A stretch of DNA of 64,000 bases from Bisgaardia hudsonensis (lineage in GTDB: Bacteria > Pseudomonadota > Gammaproteobacteria > Enterobacterales > Pasteurellaceae), in assembly GCF_004345785.1 (NCBI RefSeq), contig NZ_SLXI01000001.1, positions 516,711 to 580,710 on the forward strand, given 5' to 3'. This document shows positions 26,465 through 36,149 of the stretch, one piece after another. A program made the position numbers and the translations under genes. The notes under the pieces are model-generated. The model made no database searches. It worked only from the letters and a program-made list of their open reading frames with translations, and was not told the origin of the DNA. Every line of letters begins with the position of its first letter. Position 1 is the first letter of the stretch.

Positions 26465-28161
26465 TATCTACTCTCCTGTTTTAATGAAAGCATTGAAAAA
26501 TTGACATTACCAAAAGGGGACATTTTTAGTCCTTCAACGCGATTATTTACAACTAATAGTCTTTTCACGTTAGCTAAGGGAATGATTGGTACCTTAGAGA
26601 GCACTATTTCTTGGGCAATATTATAATATCTTGCTCTTGAGCGTAAGTTTGTTGTAATGAGTGCTTGATTCATTGCTAGCTCAAAAGGCGCATAGCACCA
26701 ATTAGACAAATTAGTTATCTCTGTTTGAGAGCCACAGCTTAAAATTGGTCGCATAAAGCTATCTGGATCGAGGTTTCCTGCAAGCCAACCTGTTAGAATG
26801 AGATCATAATCTTCTTTCTTGTGTTGAATTTGACTAATAAGAAAAGTTCGAGTTACATTGGTTACGTTAACCTTTACCCCTACTTTTTCTAGATCAGATT
26901 TGATTAATTCTGCCATCTTTATTGGAGCTGGGTTATAAACTTGTTCTTCATTAAATACCCATATATTTAGTGTTATTTCTTTATTCGCTAAATATTTTTT
27001 GGCCGCTTCTGGATTATAATCATAAGCATAATCAGGCGTATTCACTACTGATGCCCAAGATATTTTTGGAATAATATTATTCGCTACATATGCGGTATTA
27101 TGATAAATAGTTTTTGTGATTCTTTTCCTATCAATTGATTGAGATATTGCTCGACGAAAATCTACGTCTTGTATTAGCGGTTTTTGTAAATTAAAAGCAA
27201 GATAAGATAGATTCATTCCTTCTGTCGATATTAAAGAATATCGATTATTATTTTTAAGTAATCCTAATTGGCTAACTTCAAGATTGGCAGAAATATGGCA
27301 TTCATTATTTAAAAATTTAACAATTCTGCCTGTTCGTTCAGTGGAAAGATCAATAATAATATTGTTGATCTTAGCATCTTTATTCCAATAATCTGGATTT
27401 TTTTCCAAACGGACATATTGATTACGAATATAATTTTTTATTTTATAAGGACCTGTACCAACAGGTAAAGTATTTAACTGAACTAAATTATCATCAGCAC
27501 TTAATTGTAAGGCATATTCTTGTGATAGTATCACCGCATATTGACTAGCTAAGTGCGAAAGTACCGACGCATCTGGTTGATATAATGTAATTTCAACTTG
27601 ATCTGGTTTAGTCGCTTTTACTGACTTAATTTTTTCACTTAATTTAATACTTTCAAAAAAAGGAAAGCGAACTTTTTTGGCTTTTTCGTGAAAAATTTTA
27701 TATTGTGGATTTTTATAGGTTATTTCTCCCGTATCAAGTTCAGGTAATGAAGCGTTTTGACCTAAAACACGATTTAAAGAAAATACTACATCTTCTGCAT
27801 TGAAATCTCTTGTTGGGGTAAACCAATCAGTATCGTGAAATTTCACATTATGGCGTAAATTAATTATGATTTTTTTACCATCGTCAGAAATTGAAAATGA
27901 CCTAGCTAATACAGGCTCTAACGTGGAGCTATTATCTCTTATCTCAAATAATTTATTGTAAATCTGTTCAGTTACCACATTCATACTTGTGCCAGCATCT
28001 GCTGTTTGTGGATTGAATGAGAAACCATTTGCATTAGTGCAGTAAATTAGCCCATTATCAGTTAGTATTTTAGGTACACGAGGGGCGGAAAATACATTAA
28101 AAGTAATAGCAAACAAACAACAGAGAAGTACAGTAAATCGTATAATTTTTATTTTTAACAT
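26464..28161 (-). CDS. sapA: Sap periplasmic binding protein SapA
   Basis: The 565-aa protein has a signal peptide (hydrophobic core then FNVFSAP) and SBP_5 blocks, including ISDDGKKIIINLRHNVKFHDT near residue 105 and RRAISQSIDRKRI. It binds cationic antimicrobial peptides and haem in the periplasm and delivers them to SapBC. It provides a useful contrast with the signal-less SBP_5 protein in the cargo island at 5135-6451. Confidence 0.94.
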   Translation of the reverse strand: MLKIKIIRFTVLLCCLFAITFNVFSAPRVPKILTDNGLIYCTNANGFSFNPQTADAGTSMNVVTEQIYNKLFEIRDNSSTLEPVLARSFSISDDGKKIIINLRHNVKFHDTDWFTPTRDFNAEDVVFSLNRVLGQNASLPELDTGEITYKNPQYKIFHEKAKKVRFPFFESIKLSEKIKSVKATKPDQVEITLYQPDASVLSHLASQYAVILSQEYALQLSADDNLVQLNTLPVGTGPYKIKNYIRNQYVRLEKNPDYWNKDAKINNIIIDLSTERTGRIVKFLNNECHISANLEVSQLGLLKNNNRYSLISTEGMNLSYLAFNLQKPLIQDVDFRRAISQSIDRKRITKTIYHNTAYVANNIIPKISWASVVNTPDYAYDYNPEAAKKYLANKEITLNIWVFNEEQVYNPAPIKMAELIKSDLEKVGVKVNVTNVTRTFLISQIQHKKEDYDLILTGWLAGNLDPDSFMRPILSCGSQTEITNLSNWCYAPFELAMNQALITTNLRSRARYYNIAQEIVLSKVPIIPLANVKRLLVVNNRVEGLKMSPFGNVNFSMLSLKQESR

Positions 28162-28356
28162 AACAGTAATACTGTGATAAATTTCTTCATTTATGATAGA
28201 TTAGACTAAATTGTAAGGCATATTCATTAAATTGGCTAGTTTATATAGAAAGAGTTTATGAGGAATTATTTTTATATGGCGATTATATCGTAATATGAGC
28301 CAATATTTTTTATTAATTTTTGTTTAGAAATAGCGAATTAGGATATTAGAACTATT

Positions 28357-29775
28357 ATGTTGGATTATATACAAAATGAAATTGACGATATAATTAACCG
28401 CACTTTAGATCGCTCTTTACGTATCGCTGTAACAGGCTTAAGTCGTAGTGGCAAAACAGCATTTATTACTAGTCTAATGAATCAGTTACTTAATATTAAT
28501 CAATTGGAAAATAAACATCTTCCACTATTTCAGGCTTCACGTAATAAATCAATTATCGCAGTCAAACGAATTGGGCAGAAAGATTTAAAAATCCCACGTT
28601 TTGATTATGAGAGTAACCTCAATAGTTTGATGAAAACACCACCAGAATGGCCTAGTTCAACAACAGGGGTAAGTGAAACGCGACTAGCGATTCGTTATCA
28701 ACGGCAACAGGGCGTAATGCGTCATTTTAAGGATAAAAGCACATTATATATCGATATTTTTGATTATCCAGGGGAATGGTTATTGGATTTACCACTATTA
28801 TCATTAAGTTATCAACAATGGTCATTACAACAAGCTTCATTACCAATCCATTACCAAGCACGATATCAAGCATTATCGACTGTTTGGTTAGAAAAATTAA
28901 AAAAAATAGATCTAACCACTGCGGCTGATGAGGATATTCTGGCACAAATAGCCAAAGATTATACCGACTTTTTATTTTCAGCTAAAGCTGAAGGATTACA
29001 CTTTATTCAACCTGGACGCTTTGTATTACCCGGTGAATTAGCTGGATCGCCTGCATTACAATTTTTTCCATTAATTCATCTAAAGGAAGAAGAATGGCGG
29101 AAACTGAGTGCAACTAAAAAATCAGGTAGCTATTTCTCTGTTCTTACTCAGCGATATGAGTTTTATCGTCAGAAGATTGTAAAAGTATTTTATCAAGATT
29201 ATTTTTCAACTTTTGATAGACAGGTTATTTTGGCGGATTGTTTATCGCCATTAAATCATAGTCAACAAGCATTTTTAGATATGAAAGAAGCATTACAACA
29301 ACTTTTCAACAATTTTCATTATGGAAAACGGAGCTTATTACATCGCTTATTTTCTCCAAATATTGATAAACTGATGTTTATTGCTACAAAAGCAGATCAT
29401 ATTACAACGGATCAATTACCTAATTTAATGAGCTTAATGAAACAGCTTGTACAAGAAGGAGGACATTATGTTGCATATGAAGGGATTGAAACAGATTACA
29501 CGGCAATTTCTGCAATTCGAGCCACAAAACAGGTTTCTATTAATAAAGATGGGCAAGTTTTTAAAGCAATACAAGGAATGCGATCTTCTGATCATAAAAA
29601 TATTACGCTATATCCAGGATCTGTACCGAATCGTTTACCTAATGCTGAATTTTGGGATAAACAGAAATTTGAGTTTGATACCTTTGAGCCACAACCTTTA
29701 GGAGAAGATGGGATGCTTCCTCATTTGAGAATGGATTTAGTGTTACAATTTTTACTAGCAGACAAACTGGATTGA
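28357..29775 (+). CDS. ycjX: YcjX-like P-loop protein
   Basis: The 472-aa product has a P-loop GLSRSGKTAF near residue 28, a switch-like YIDIFDYPGEW near residue 135 and a C-terminal KADH base-recognition motif, all of the YcjX (DUF463) family. The cellular role is not settled; in enterobacteria it belongs to the stress-linked phage-shock-associated ycjXF-tyrR cluster. The same gene order is kept here. Confidence 0.9.
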   Translation: MLDYIQNEIDDIINRTLDRSLRIAVTGLSRSGKTAFITSLMNQLLNINQLENKHLPLFQASRNKSIIAVKRIGQKDLKIPRFDYESNLNSLMKTPPEWPSSTTGVSETRLAIRYQRQQGVMRHFKDKSTLYIDIFDYPGEWLLDLPLLSLSYQQWSLQQASLPIHYQARYQALSTVWLEKLKKIDLTTAADEDILAQIAKDYTDFLFSAKAEGLHFIQPGRFVLPGELAGSPALQFFPLIHLKEEEWRKLSATKKSGSYFSVLTQRYEFYRQKIVKVFYQDYFSTFDRQVILADCLSPLNHSQQAFLDMKEALQQLFNNFHYGKRSLLHRLFSPNIDKLMFIATKADHITTDQLPNLMSLMKQLVQEGGHYVAYEGIETDYTAISAIRATKQVSINKDGQVFKAIQGMRSSDHKNITLYPGSVPNRLPNAEFWDKQKFEFDTFEPQPLGEDGMLPHLRMDLVLQFLLADKLD

Positions 29776-29831
29776 AAAATCATTTCTATTCAGAAAAAGT
29801 GCGGTATTTTTTATCGAAGTTTTTAGAGTAA

Positions 29832-30935
29832 ATGAATATGCAAAAACAAATTTTTAGTAAAGAAAATATTCAAGATAGCAAGAATGATAATAATGGAGAG
29901 CCATTTGTACCTCGTCAAGAATTTGATGAGGCGTCAGTAAAAATTGAAGACGAGGTGATAGATAGTGAAAGTTTACAAGGTGAATTATTAACAGAGGAAT
30001 TTTCTGATATCGTTAAGCCAAAGCCAAAATGGTGGAAAAAAGTTTTCGTCAGTACGGTAATTTTATTTATTGTCGCAACAGTTGCTCAGTCTATTCAATG
30101 GATTATTAATAGTTGGCAACAAAATCAATGGTTATCTCTTGCATTTTCTATTGTTGCATTTTCAGTGTTATTACTCGGACTTACGATGATTATTCAAGAA
30201 ATGAGACATCTTGTTGCCTTACGGAAAAGAATGTTATTACAAGAAAAAAGTGAGGCACTTTCGCTAGAAAGTGCGGTCGATTTAAACACTGATTCTCAAT
30301 ATAGTTTTGAAGAAGGGCAAAAATTATGTCTTTCGGTGGTAGATAATATAAAAATGCCTAAAAATACATTAGAGTTAGTGGAGTGGAAACAACTAATTAA
30401 TGAAAGTTATTCGGCACAAGAAGTAGTTCACTTATTTAGCGAAACGGTATTATCACCTATTGATAAACAGGCTAAAAAACTGGTAACTAAAAATGCGGTT
30501 GAATGTGCTGTAATTATTGCAGTTAGTCCACTCGCAGTGGTTGATATGTTTTTCCTTGCTTGGCGTAATATTCGCCTGATTAATCAATTAGCTAAAATTT
30601 ATGGTATTGAACTTGGTTACGTTAGCCGTTTACGATTATTAAAAATGGTCTTTCTTAATATGGCGTTTGCGGGGGCAACTGAAATTGTTCAAGATATTGG
30701 AATGGATTGGCTTTCTCAAGACATTACCGCAAAGGTATCTTCACGCATTGCTCAGGGGATCGGTGTTGGGTTATTAACAGCAAGATTAGGTATTAAAGCA
30801 ATGGAATTTTGTCGTCCGATTGTATTTGAAAAAAATGAAAAACCTCGTTTATCTCATATTCAAAAAGAATTACTTACCACATTAAAGTCAACTATTTTGA
30901 GAGAAAATAAGATCAAAGAAAATGTAAAAATGTAA
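29832..30935 (+). CDS. ycjF: YcjF/TIGR01620 membrane protein
   Basis: The 367-aa protein has an acidic N-terminal region, two membrane segments around residues 72-120, and a C-terminal DUF697-type hydrophobic domain (AVECAVIIAVSPLAVVDM). It is cotranscribed with ycjX and lies before tyrR. An uptake signal at about 30269 is inside the coding region. Function unknown. The start may be either of two Met codons at 29832 and 29838. Confidence 0.88.
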   Translation: MNMQKQIFSKENIQDSKNDNNGEPFVPRQEFDEASVKIEDEVIDSESLQGELLTEEFSDIVKPKPKWWKKVFVSTVILFIVATVAQSIQWIINSWQQNQWLSLAFSIVAFSVLLLGLTMIIQEMRHLVALRKRMLLQEKSEALSLESAVDLNTDSQYSFEEGQKLCLSVVDNIKMPKNTLELVEWKQLINESYSAQEVVHLFSETVLSPIDKQAKKLVTKNAVECAVIIAVSPLAVVDMFFLAWRNIRLINQLAKIYGIELGYVSRLRLLKMVFLNMAFAGATEIVQDIGMDWLSQDITAKVSSRIAQGIGVGLLTARLGIKAMEFCRPIVFEKNEKPRLSHIQKELLTTLKSTILRENKIKENVKM

Positions 30936-31002
30936 ATTTTTCTTTCCATTTTTATTTGCTATATTATTATAGTGCTAATTTATTTTAATGAGAGAACCTT
31001 TT

Positions 31003-31947
31003 ATGTTTTCAGAAAAAACCTCTTTTTCCGATATTATTTTTCAAAGTGAAAAAATGCGATCGGTAATTGAAACGGCAAAAAAATTTGCTGTTCTAGATGC
31101 CCCCTTACTTATTCAAGGAGAAACTGGAACAGGAAAAGATCTTTTTGCTCGAGCTTGCCATAATTTGAGCCCTAGAGGAACAAAAAAATTTATTGCCATT
31201 AATTGTGCAGGGCTACCGCCAGAAGATGCTGAGAGTGAAATGTTTGGGCATTCAGATGGGAACAATGAAACGATAGGTTTTTTTGAATATGCAGATGGTG
31301 GAACAGTATTACTTGATGGTATTTCAGAGCTTTCTTTATATTTACAAGCAAAATTACTTCGATTTATTACAGATGGAACATTTAAGAGAGTAGGCGAAGA
31401 AAAAGGTCATTATGCAAATGTGAGAGTAATTTGTACTTCCCAAGTTCCTTTACATATTTGTGTAAAACAAGGAAAAATGCGTGGCGATTTATTTCATCGA
31501 TTAGATGTGCTGACGATAAATATTCCTTCGCTTCGTGAACGACCAGAAGATATTGACTTATTACTTCCCCTCTTTATTAAACAAATCTCAACAAGGTTAT
31601 CGATTAATCAACCATCTTATAACGATACTTTTTTAAGTTATTTAAAAAATTATACTTGGTCAGGTAATATTCGAGAGCTATATAATGCTCTATTTAGAGC
31701 TTGTTCTTTATCTGAAAATAATCAGTTGTCTGTGAGTGGATTAAATTTGATAGAACAAGAAATTTTATCTCTCACAGTTGAACAGTTCCAAGATGAAACC
31801 TTAGATGAAATAATGGGAAAATTTGAAGCAATGGTATTACAAAAGTTTTATAGTGAATACCCAAGCACCAGAAAATTAGCCGCAAGATTAGGGGTTTCTC
31901 ATACTGCTATTGCTAATAAATTAAAGCAATATGGGATTGCTCGCTAA
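31003..31947 (+). CDS. tyrR: Transcriptional regulator TyrR, short form
   Basis: The protein has a central AAA+ domain (GETGTGKDLFARA near residue 43, Walker B GGTVLLDGI) and a C-terminal helix-turn-helix (LAARLGVSHTAIANKLKQYG). The N-terminal ACT/PAS region of E. coli TyrR (513 aa) is absent, and the GAFTGA sigma54-contact loop is replaced by HSDGNNETIG, as in Haemophilus TyrR. It should act as a repressor rather than a sigma54 activator. I favour ATG 31003 because GAGAG lies just upstream; ATG 30988 is the alternative (319 aa). Confidence 0.88.
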   Translation: MFSEKTSFSDIIFQSEKMRSVIETAKKFAVLDAPLLIQGETGTGKDLFARACHNLSPRGTKKFIAINCAGLPPEDAESEMFGHSDGNNETIGFFEYADGGTVLLDGISELSLYLQAKLLRFITDGTFKRVGEEKGHYANVRVICTSQVPLHICVKQGKMRGDLFHRLDVLTINIPSLRERPEDIDLLLPLFIKQISTRLSINQPSYNDTFLSYLKNYTWSGNIRELYNALFRACSLSENNQLSVSGLNLIEQEILSLTVEQFQDETLDEIMGKFEAMVLQKFYSEYPSTRKLAARLGVSHTAIANKLKQYGIAR

Positions 31948-31955
31948 TAAAAAAT

Positions 31956-31983
31956 AAAGGATCAAAAATTATTTGATCCTTTT
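31956..31983. terminator. Terminator between tyrR and zapG
   Basis: AAAGGATCAAA (31956-31966) pairs with TTTGATCCTTT (31972-31982) between convergent genes. Confidence 0.75.
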
Positions 31984-32005
31984 ATAGTAAATGATTTTAT
32001 TGTAT

Positions 32006-32440
32006 TTACTTTTCTGCTTTTAAAATGCCTGATGCACCTTCAGAATAATCTCTTGGTTGATCTTTATCATCTTCAGTTTTGTTTACTTCTATATCAATAG
32101 CATCTTGTTTTTCTTCTTTATTATCAATAAGGTTTTTAGAGAAGAGTTCTTTGTTAGCTAATTCGGGAAGTAATTCAGTTGATGAAGTGGCTAAGTGTTT
32201 ATAAAGTTTTTGATAATCTTGAGCCAAAGTTTTTAATAAATCAGCACTTTCAGAAAAATGTTTCTCTAAATGTTGTTTTTGTGTTTCTAGCTCAGTTTTT
32301 GTTTGTTTTAATTCTGATTCTGTTTTAAGCTGTTTTTTTACCGATCCTTTTGTTAAACGTAATGCTAAGTAGCCGATAATAAATCCAATAACTAATCCAA
32401 TAAGAACTGCTTGCCAAGTTTCTAATACAAGGTTTTCCAT
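32006..32440 (-). CDS. zapG: ZapG/YhcB-like cell-division-associated protein
   Basis: The 144-aa product has one N-terminal membrane segment (AVLIGLVIGFIIGYLAL) followed by a long coiled coil and an acidic disordered tail, the DUF1043/YhcB layout. YhcB (ZapG) proteins link cell division and envelope growth. It is a single gene between two terminators. Confidence 0.85.
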   Translation of the reverse strand: MENLVLETWQAVLIGLVIGFIIGYLALRLTKGSVKKQLKTESELKQTKTELETQKQHLEKHFSESADLLKTLAQDYQKLYKHLATSSTELLPELANKELFSKNLIDNKEEKQDAIDIEVNKTEDDKDQPRDYSEGASGILKAEK

Positions 32441-32543
32441 ATTTACACTCCATTCGTGGTTAACAATGTCTTTTCACAGTATAGCATTAAAACAGGTTAA
32501 ATTCTTAGATATATTTCACATTTTATTAAATCTATGTTATCTA

Positions 32544-33155
32544 CTAGCTATAATCCTGATCTTTATTTTCAAATTGAAAATTAGGTGGTAATTGTGGTGC
32601 ATTATCTTCTTCATTTAATTGCTTTATTTCAGGATCATAAAATAGATTTTCTTGATTAGAATGAGTATTTTTTTCTTTACCTATTAGCTGTGTTCTAATT
32701 TTTGAAAAATGGCTATTTTGTGATAACCATATACCTAAAAATGCTTGATTAAATGATGTTTCAAATTCAAGGTTTAAGATTGAGTCATTTAAAATGAAAT
32801 AACCTTTATCCTTTAAGGCAATATAGTTTAAAACATCATTTGGTGAAAAATCAGGAAATATATTTTGTAATTGTTTTAATCGTTTATCAAAGTCTTCTTT
32901 GTAACCTAGCGATTTAATTTCTTTTATCAAGGTAATTGCAAAACTTCTGCCCTCGATAGGCTTGTTATATTTAAAGGATAATAATAAAGGTCGGTCACCT
33001 TCTGAATATTCGCCATTTTCGGTATAAAGACCCATTGTATAGACGTCAAATGGTCCCCAGTTGTAATTTGCATTACCTACCATTTCCCATTGTGCTAACA
33101 CTGAATTTGAAAGTAAGCTTATGATAAATAATAACTGATAAGCTCGTCGTTTCAT
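32544..33155 (-). CDS. Secreted chalcone-isomerase-like domain protein
   Basis: The 203-aa protein has a signal peptide ending NSVLA-QW. The pattern that follows (GPFDVYTMGLYTENG, LLLSFKYNKPIEGRSF) resembles the bacterial chalcone-isomerase-like domain, found in periplasmic proteins of unknown function. The tail is acidic and Asn/Gln-rich. No metabolic role can be stated. Confidence 0.6.
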   Translation of the reverse strand: MKRRAYQLLFIISLLSNSVLAQWEMVGNANYNWGPFDVYTMGLYTENGEYSEGDRPLLLSFKYNKPIEGRSFAITLIKEIKSLGYKEDFDKRLKQLQNIFPDFSPNDVLNYIALKDKGYFILNDSILNLEFETSFNQAFLGIWLSQNSHFSKIRTQLIGKEKNTHSNQENLFYDPEIKQLNEEDNAPQLPPNFQFENKDQDYS

Positions 33156-33198
33156 AAGAATCTCGTTATCTAAAAATTTTTTGCATTATAACAATAAA

Positions 33199-33227
33199 TA
33201 AAAAAAAGGCGAGAATCTAACTCGCCT
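33199..33227 (-). terminator. fumC terminator
   Basis: On the minus strand AAGGCGAG and CTCGCCTT form an 8-bp stem followed by a run of T, downstream of fumC. Confidence 0.85.
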
Positions 33228-33256
33228 TATTTACAGATTTACAGACTATTTAGTCA

Positions 33257-34651
33257 TTATTTTAAACTACCAACCATATCTTCAGGGCGTACCCATTCAT
33301 CAAATTGTTCAGCAGTTAATAAACCTAAATTAATTGCTTCTTCTTTTAACGTTGTGCCATTTTTATGAGCAGTTTTAGCTATTTTAGCTGCATTTTCATA
33401 ACCAATATGAGTATTTAACGCAGTAACTAACATCAAGGAATTATCAAGTTGCTGTTTAATGCGCGGATAGTTTGGTTCAATACCTGCCGCACAATGCTCA
33501 TCAAAGGATACACAAGCATCTGCCAATAATTGAGCTGATTGTAAGAAGTTTGCCGCCATTACTGGTTTAAACACATTTAATTGGAAATGACCTTGTGAAC
33601 CTGCAAATGAGATTGTTGTATCATTACCTAAAACTTGAGCACAAACCATTGTCATAGCTTCACATTGAGTAGGATTTACTTTACCTGGCATAATTGATGA
33701 ACCTGGTTCATTTTCTGGAATTAAGATTTCACCGATACCAGAACGAGGACCAGAAGCTAATAAGCGAATATCATTAGCGATTTTGAATAAAGACATCGCT
33801 AATTGCTTTAATGCACCATGAGTTTCAACTACGGCATCATGAGTTGCTAATGCTTCAAATTTATTTTCAGCAGTAATAAAAGGTAAACCTGTAAATTTAG
33901 CAATATAATCAGCTACTTTTACATCATAACCTTTCGGTGTATTTAACCCAGTTCCTACTGCGGTACCACCTAATGCTAATTGACCTAAATGTGGTAATGT
34001 ATTTTTTAATGCACGTAAACCAAAATCTAGTTGTGCAGCGTAGGCTGAGAATTCTTGACCTAATGTTAATGGTGTTGCATCCATTAAGTGAGTACGACCA
34101 ATTTTTACGACATCTTTAAATGCTTCTGATTTTTGAGCAAAAGTTTTTTGTAAACGTTCTACGCAAGGAATAGTTACTTCTACGACTTTTTTATAAGCAG
34201 CAATGTGCATTGCCGTTGGGTAAGTATCATTAGAAGATTGAGATTTATTTACATCGTCATTAGGGTGAATAATTGATTTTTCACCTAATTTTCCACCATT
34301 AATAACATGAGCACGATTTGCAATAACTTCATTTAGGTTCATATTAGATTGTGTACCAGAACCTGTTTGCCAAATTACGAGAGGGAATTGATCATCTAAT
34401 TTATTTGCTAGAATTTCATCACAAGCTTGAGCAATTAAATCACGTTTTTCGACAGGTAAAACACCTAATTCATGGTTAGCATAAGCAGCCGCTTTTTTTA
34501 AATAACCAAATGCTTCAATAATTTCTTTAGGCATTGATGCCGCTGGACCAATTTTAAAATTATTGCGTGAACGTTCGGTTTGTGCTGCCCAGTATTTATC
34601 TGCTGGAACTTGCACTTCACCCATAGTATCTTTTTCAATACGAAATGTCAT
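33257..34651 (-). CDS. fumC: Class II fumarate hydratase
   Basis: The 464-aa product is full length, with the family signature [13 protein letters not shown] near residue 318, the N-terminal [20 protein letters not shown] region and [12 protein letters not shown] near 98. It interconverts fumarate and malate without an iron-sulfur cluster. A CRP-like site lies about 100 bp upstream of the start. Confidence 0.96.
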   Translation of the reverse strand: MTFRIEKDTMGEVQVPADKYWAAQTERSRNNFKIGPAASMPKEIIEAFGYLKKAAAYANHELGVLPVEKRDLIAQACDEILANKLDDQFPLVIWQTGSGTQSNMNLNEVIANRAHVINGGKLGEKSIIHPNDDVNKSQSSNDTYPTAMHIAAYKKVVEVTIPCVERLQKTFAQKSEAFKDVVKIGRTHLMDATPLTLGQEFSAYAAQLDFGLRALKNTLPHLGQLALGGTAVGTGLNTPKGYDVKVADYIAKFTGLPFITAENKFEALATHDAVVETHGALKQLAMSLFKIANDIRLLASGPRSGIGEILIPENEPGSSIMPGKVNPTQCEAMTMVCAQVLGNDTTISFAGSQGHFQLNVFKPVMAANFLQSAQLLADACVSFDEHCAAGIEPNYPRIKQQLDNSLMLVTALNTHIGYENAAKIAKTAHKNGTTLKEEAINLGLLTAEQFDEWVRPEDMVGSLK

Positions 34652-34746
34652 TTGTTATACCTCTTTATAAAATGTAATAAAACTTTCTAAAGTTTAACAC
34701 TTTAGTAGTAGAAAAGGAATGTAGGTAAAAGTGTAAAATAAAAAAG

Positions 34747-34762
34747 TGTGATATAGATCATT
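34747..34762. promoter_or_regulatory. Candidate CRP site between fumC and azlC
   Basis: TGTGA-TATAGA-TCATT matches the CRP consensus TGTGA-N6-TCACA at 8 of 10 positions. It could serve fumC or azlC. Confidence 0.35.
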
Positions 34763-34892
34763 AAAGTTGATTGCATATTTTTATGGTATTTATTTTTTGT
34801 TCTTTGAATAAAATTTTATCTTAAGTTATTATATTAGCGAATATTTTTACTAGAATTAATTTGATTAAAGTGCGGTTGATTTTAGTATTATT

Positions 34893-34988
34893 TTTAACTT
34901 TAACTTTAACTTTAACTTTAACTTTAACTTTAACTTTAACTTTAACTTTAACTTTAACTTTAACTTTAACTTTAACTTTAACTTTAAC
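34893..34988 (+). repeat. Hexanucleotide repeat (TTTAAC)16 upstream of azlC
   Basis: Sixteen uninterrupted copies of TTTAAC precede azlC by 40 bp. Because the unit is 6 nt, copy changes alter spacing but not frame. An uptake signal lies just before it (34868-34876). If a TTG at 34861 were used, the repeat would encode a Leu-Thr tract. Tandem repeats in Pasteurellaceae are typical sites of slipped-strand phase variation. Confidence 0.95.
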
Positions 34989-35028
34989 TTTTTTATTCTT
35001 GATTATTGTTATGATGCTTGGGGAAACA

Positions 35029-35757
35029 ATGGCTTTAACTCCACAAAAAAATAAACTTATTTTAGCTGCTGCGAAAGCTGCATTTCCTTATTCTTCACCA
35101 ATGATTATGGGATTTCTCTTTTTAGGGGCATCTTATGGTATTTATATGCATTCTTTGGGATTTGGTTTTATTTATCCTATGTTAACATCAATGTTAATTT
35201 ATGGTGGTTCAGTAGAGTTCGTTGTTGCTGGAATGTTATTGCTACCTTTTGCACCTCTGCAAGTTTTTTTACTGACGTTAATGATTAGTGGAAGGCAAAT
35301 ATTTTATTCAGTTTCTATGTTAGATAAATATGGTAGCCATTTAGGGAAAAAACGTTGGTATTTGATTAGCGCAATGGTTGATGAGAGTTTTTCGCTTAAT
35401 TATATGGCAAAAATACCTGCAACGTTAGATAAAGGTTGGTATATGTTTTTTGTAACACTCTATCTACATATTTATTGGGTTGTAGGTGCGACCGTTGGTA
35501 ATTTATTTAGTGAATATTCTGTTTTAAATTTACAAGGTGTTGAATTTGCAATGACTGCATTATTTTTGGTTATTTTTGTGGAAAATTGGATAAAAGAGCA
35601 ATCTCATGAAGCGTCATTATTGGGGATCGGAATAACTTTATTATGTTTATGTGTTTTTGGAAAAGAGAATTTTCTTATTCCTACATTAATTGGCATTCTT
35701 GTTATATTAACTTTTCGTCGTTTCAAATTAGCATCTAAATTAGAGGTGGAAGATTAA
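35029..35757 (+). CDS. azlC: AzlC-family branched-chain amino acid exporter subunit
   Basis: The most likely start is ATG 35029, with GGGGA nine bases upstream; longer frames through the repeat from 34861 look non-native. The 242-aa membrane protein has the AzlC pattern (AAFPYSSPMIMGFLFLGASYGI, then GRQIFYSVS). With AzlD it forms a permease related to the BrnFE exporters of branched-chain amino acids. Expression may vary with the upstream repeat. Confidence 0.85.
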   Translation: MALTPQKNKLILAAAKAAFPYSSPMIMGFLFLGASYGIYMHSLGFGFIYPMLTSMLIYGGSVEFVVAGMLLLPFAPLQVFLLTLMISGRQIFYSVSMLDKYGSHLGKKRWYLISAMVDESFSLNYMAKIPATLDKGWYMFFVTLYLHIYWVVGATVGNLFSEYSVLNLQGVEFAMTALFLVIFVENWIKEQSHEASLLGIGITLLCLCVFGKENFLIPTLIGILVILTFRRFKLASKLEVED

Positions 35758-35758
35758 A

Positions 35759-36088
35759 ATGACATTAATAGAACAATGTTTAACGGTTGGTGTAGCAATT
35801 TTAGCCGTACAATTATCCCGATTATTACCATTTTGGTTATTTCCTCCCCATCGTCCCATTCCTGAATATATTCGATATTTAGGTAAGGTATTACCCGCAA
35901 CGATGTTTGGTATGCTTGTTGTGTATTGTTATAAAAATGTTGATTTTTCAGATGGTTATCGAATATTACCTGAATTTATTGCGGGGACAGTAGTGGTAGT
36001 TTTACATTTTTGGAAGAAAAATATGTTTTTATCTATGTTGCTTGGGACTGGATTATATATGTATTTGGTTCAAGTGGTTTTTGCTTAG
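35759..36088 (+). CDS. azlD: AzlD-family branched-chain amino acid transporter subunit
   Basis: The 109-aa protein with four membrane segments starts 1 bp after the azlC stop, so the two are coupled. The RYLGKVLPATMFGMLVVY region is characteristic of AzlD. It is the small partner of AzlC. Confidence 0.88.
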   Translation: MTLIEQCLTVGVAILAVQLSRLLPFWLFPPHRPIPEYIRYLGKVLPATMFGMLVVYCYKNVDFSDGYRILPEFIAGTVVVVLHFWKKNMFLSMLLGTGLYMYLVQVVFA

Positions 36089-36102
36089 TATGTTATATAA
36101 AT

Positions 36103-36129
36103 AATGAAGAAATTTTTTATTTCTTCATT
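36103..36129. terminator. Terminator after azlD
   Basis: AATGAAGAAA (36103-36112) pairs with TTTCTTCATT (36120-36129) between convergent azlD and the MOSC gene. Confidence 0.65.
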
Positions 36130-36149
36130 CTGGTTTAGTTAGATCAGCT

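Noticed and set aside
34861..35028. Extending azlC to the TTG at 34861 through a Leu-Thr repeat tract
   Set aside because: ATG 35029 has a good ribosome binding site and fits the AzlC family start; the repeat is more likely in the leader. Kept as an alternative only.
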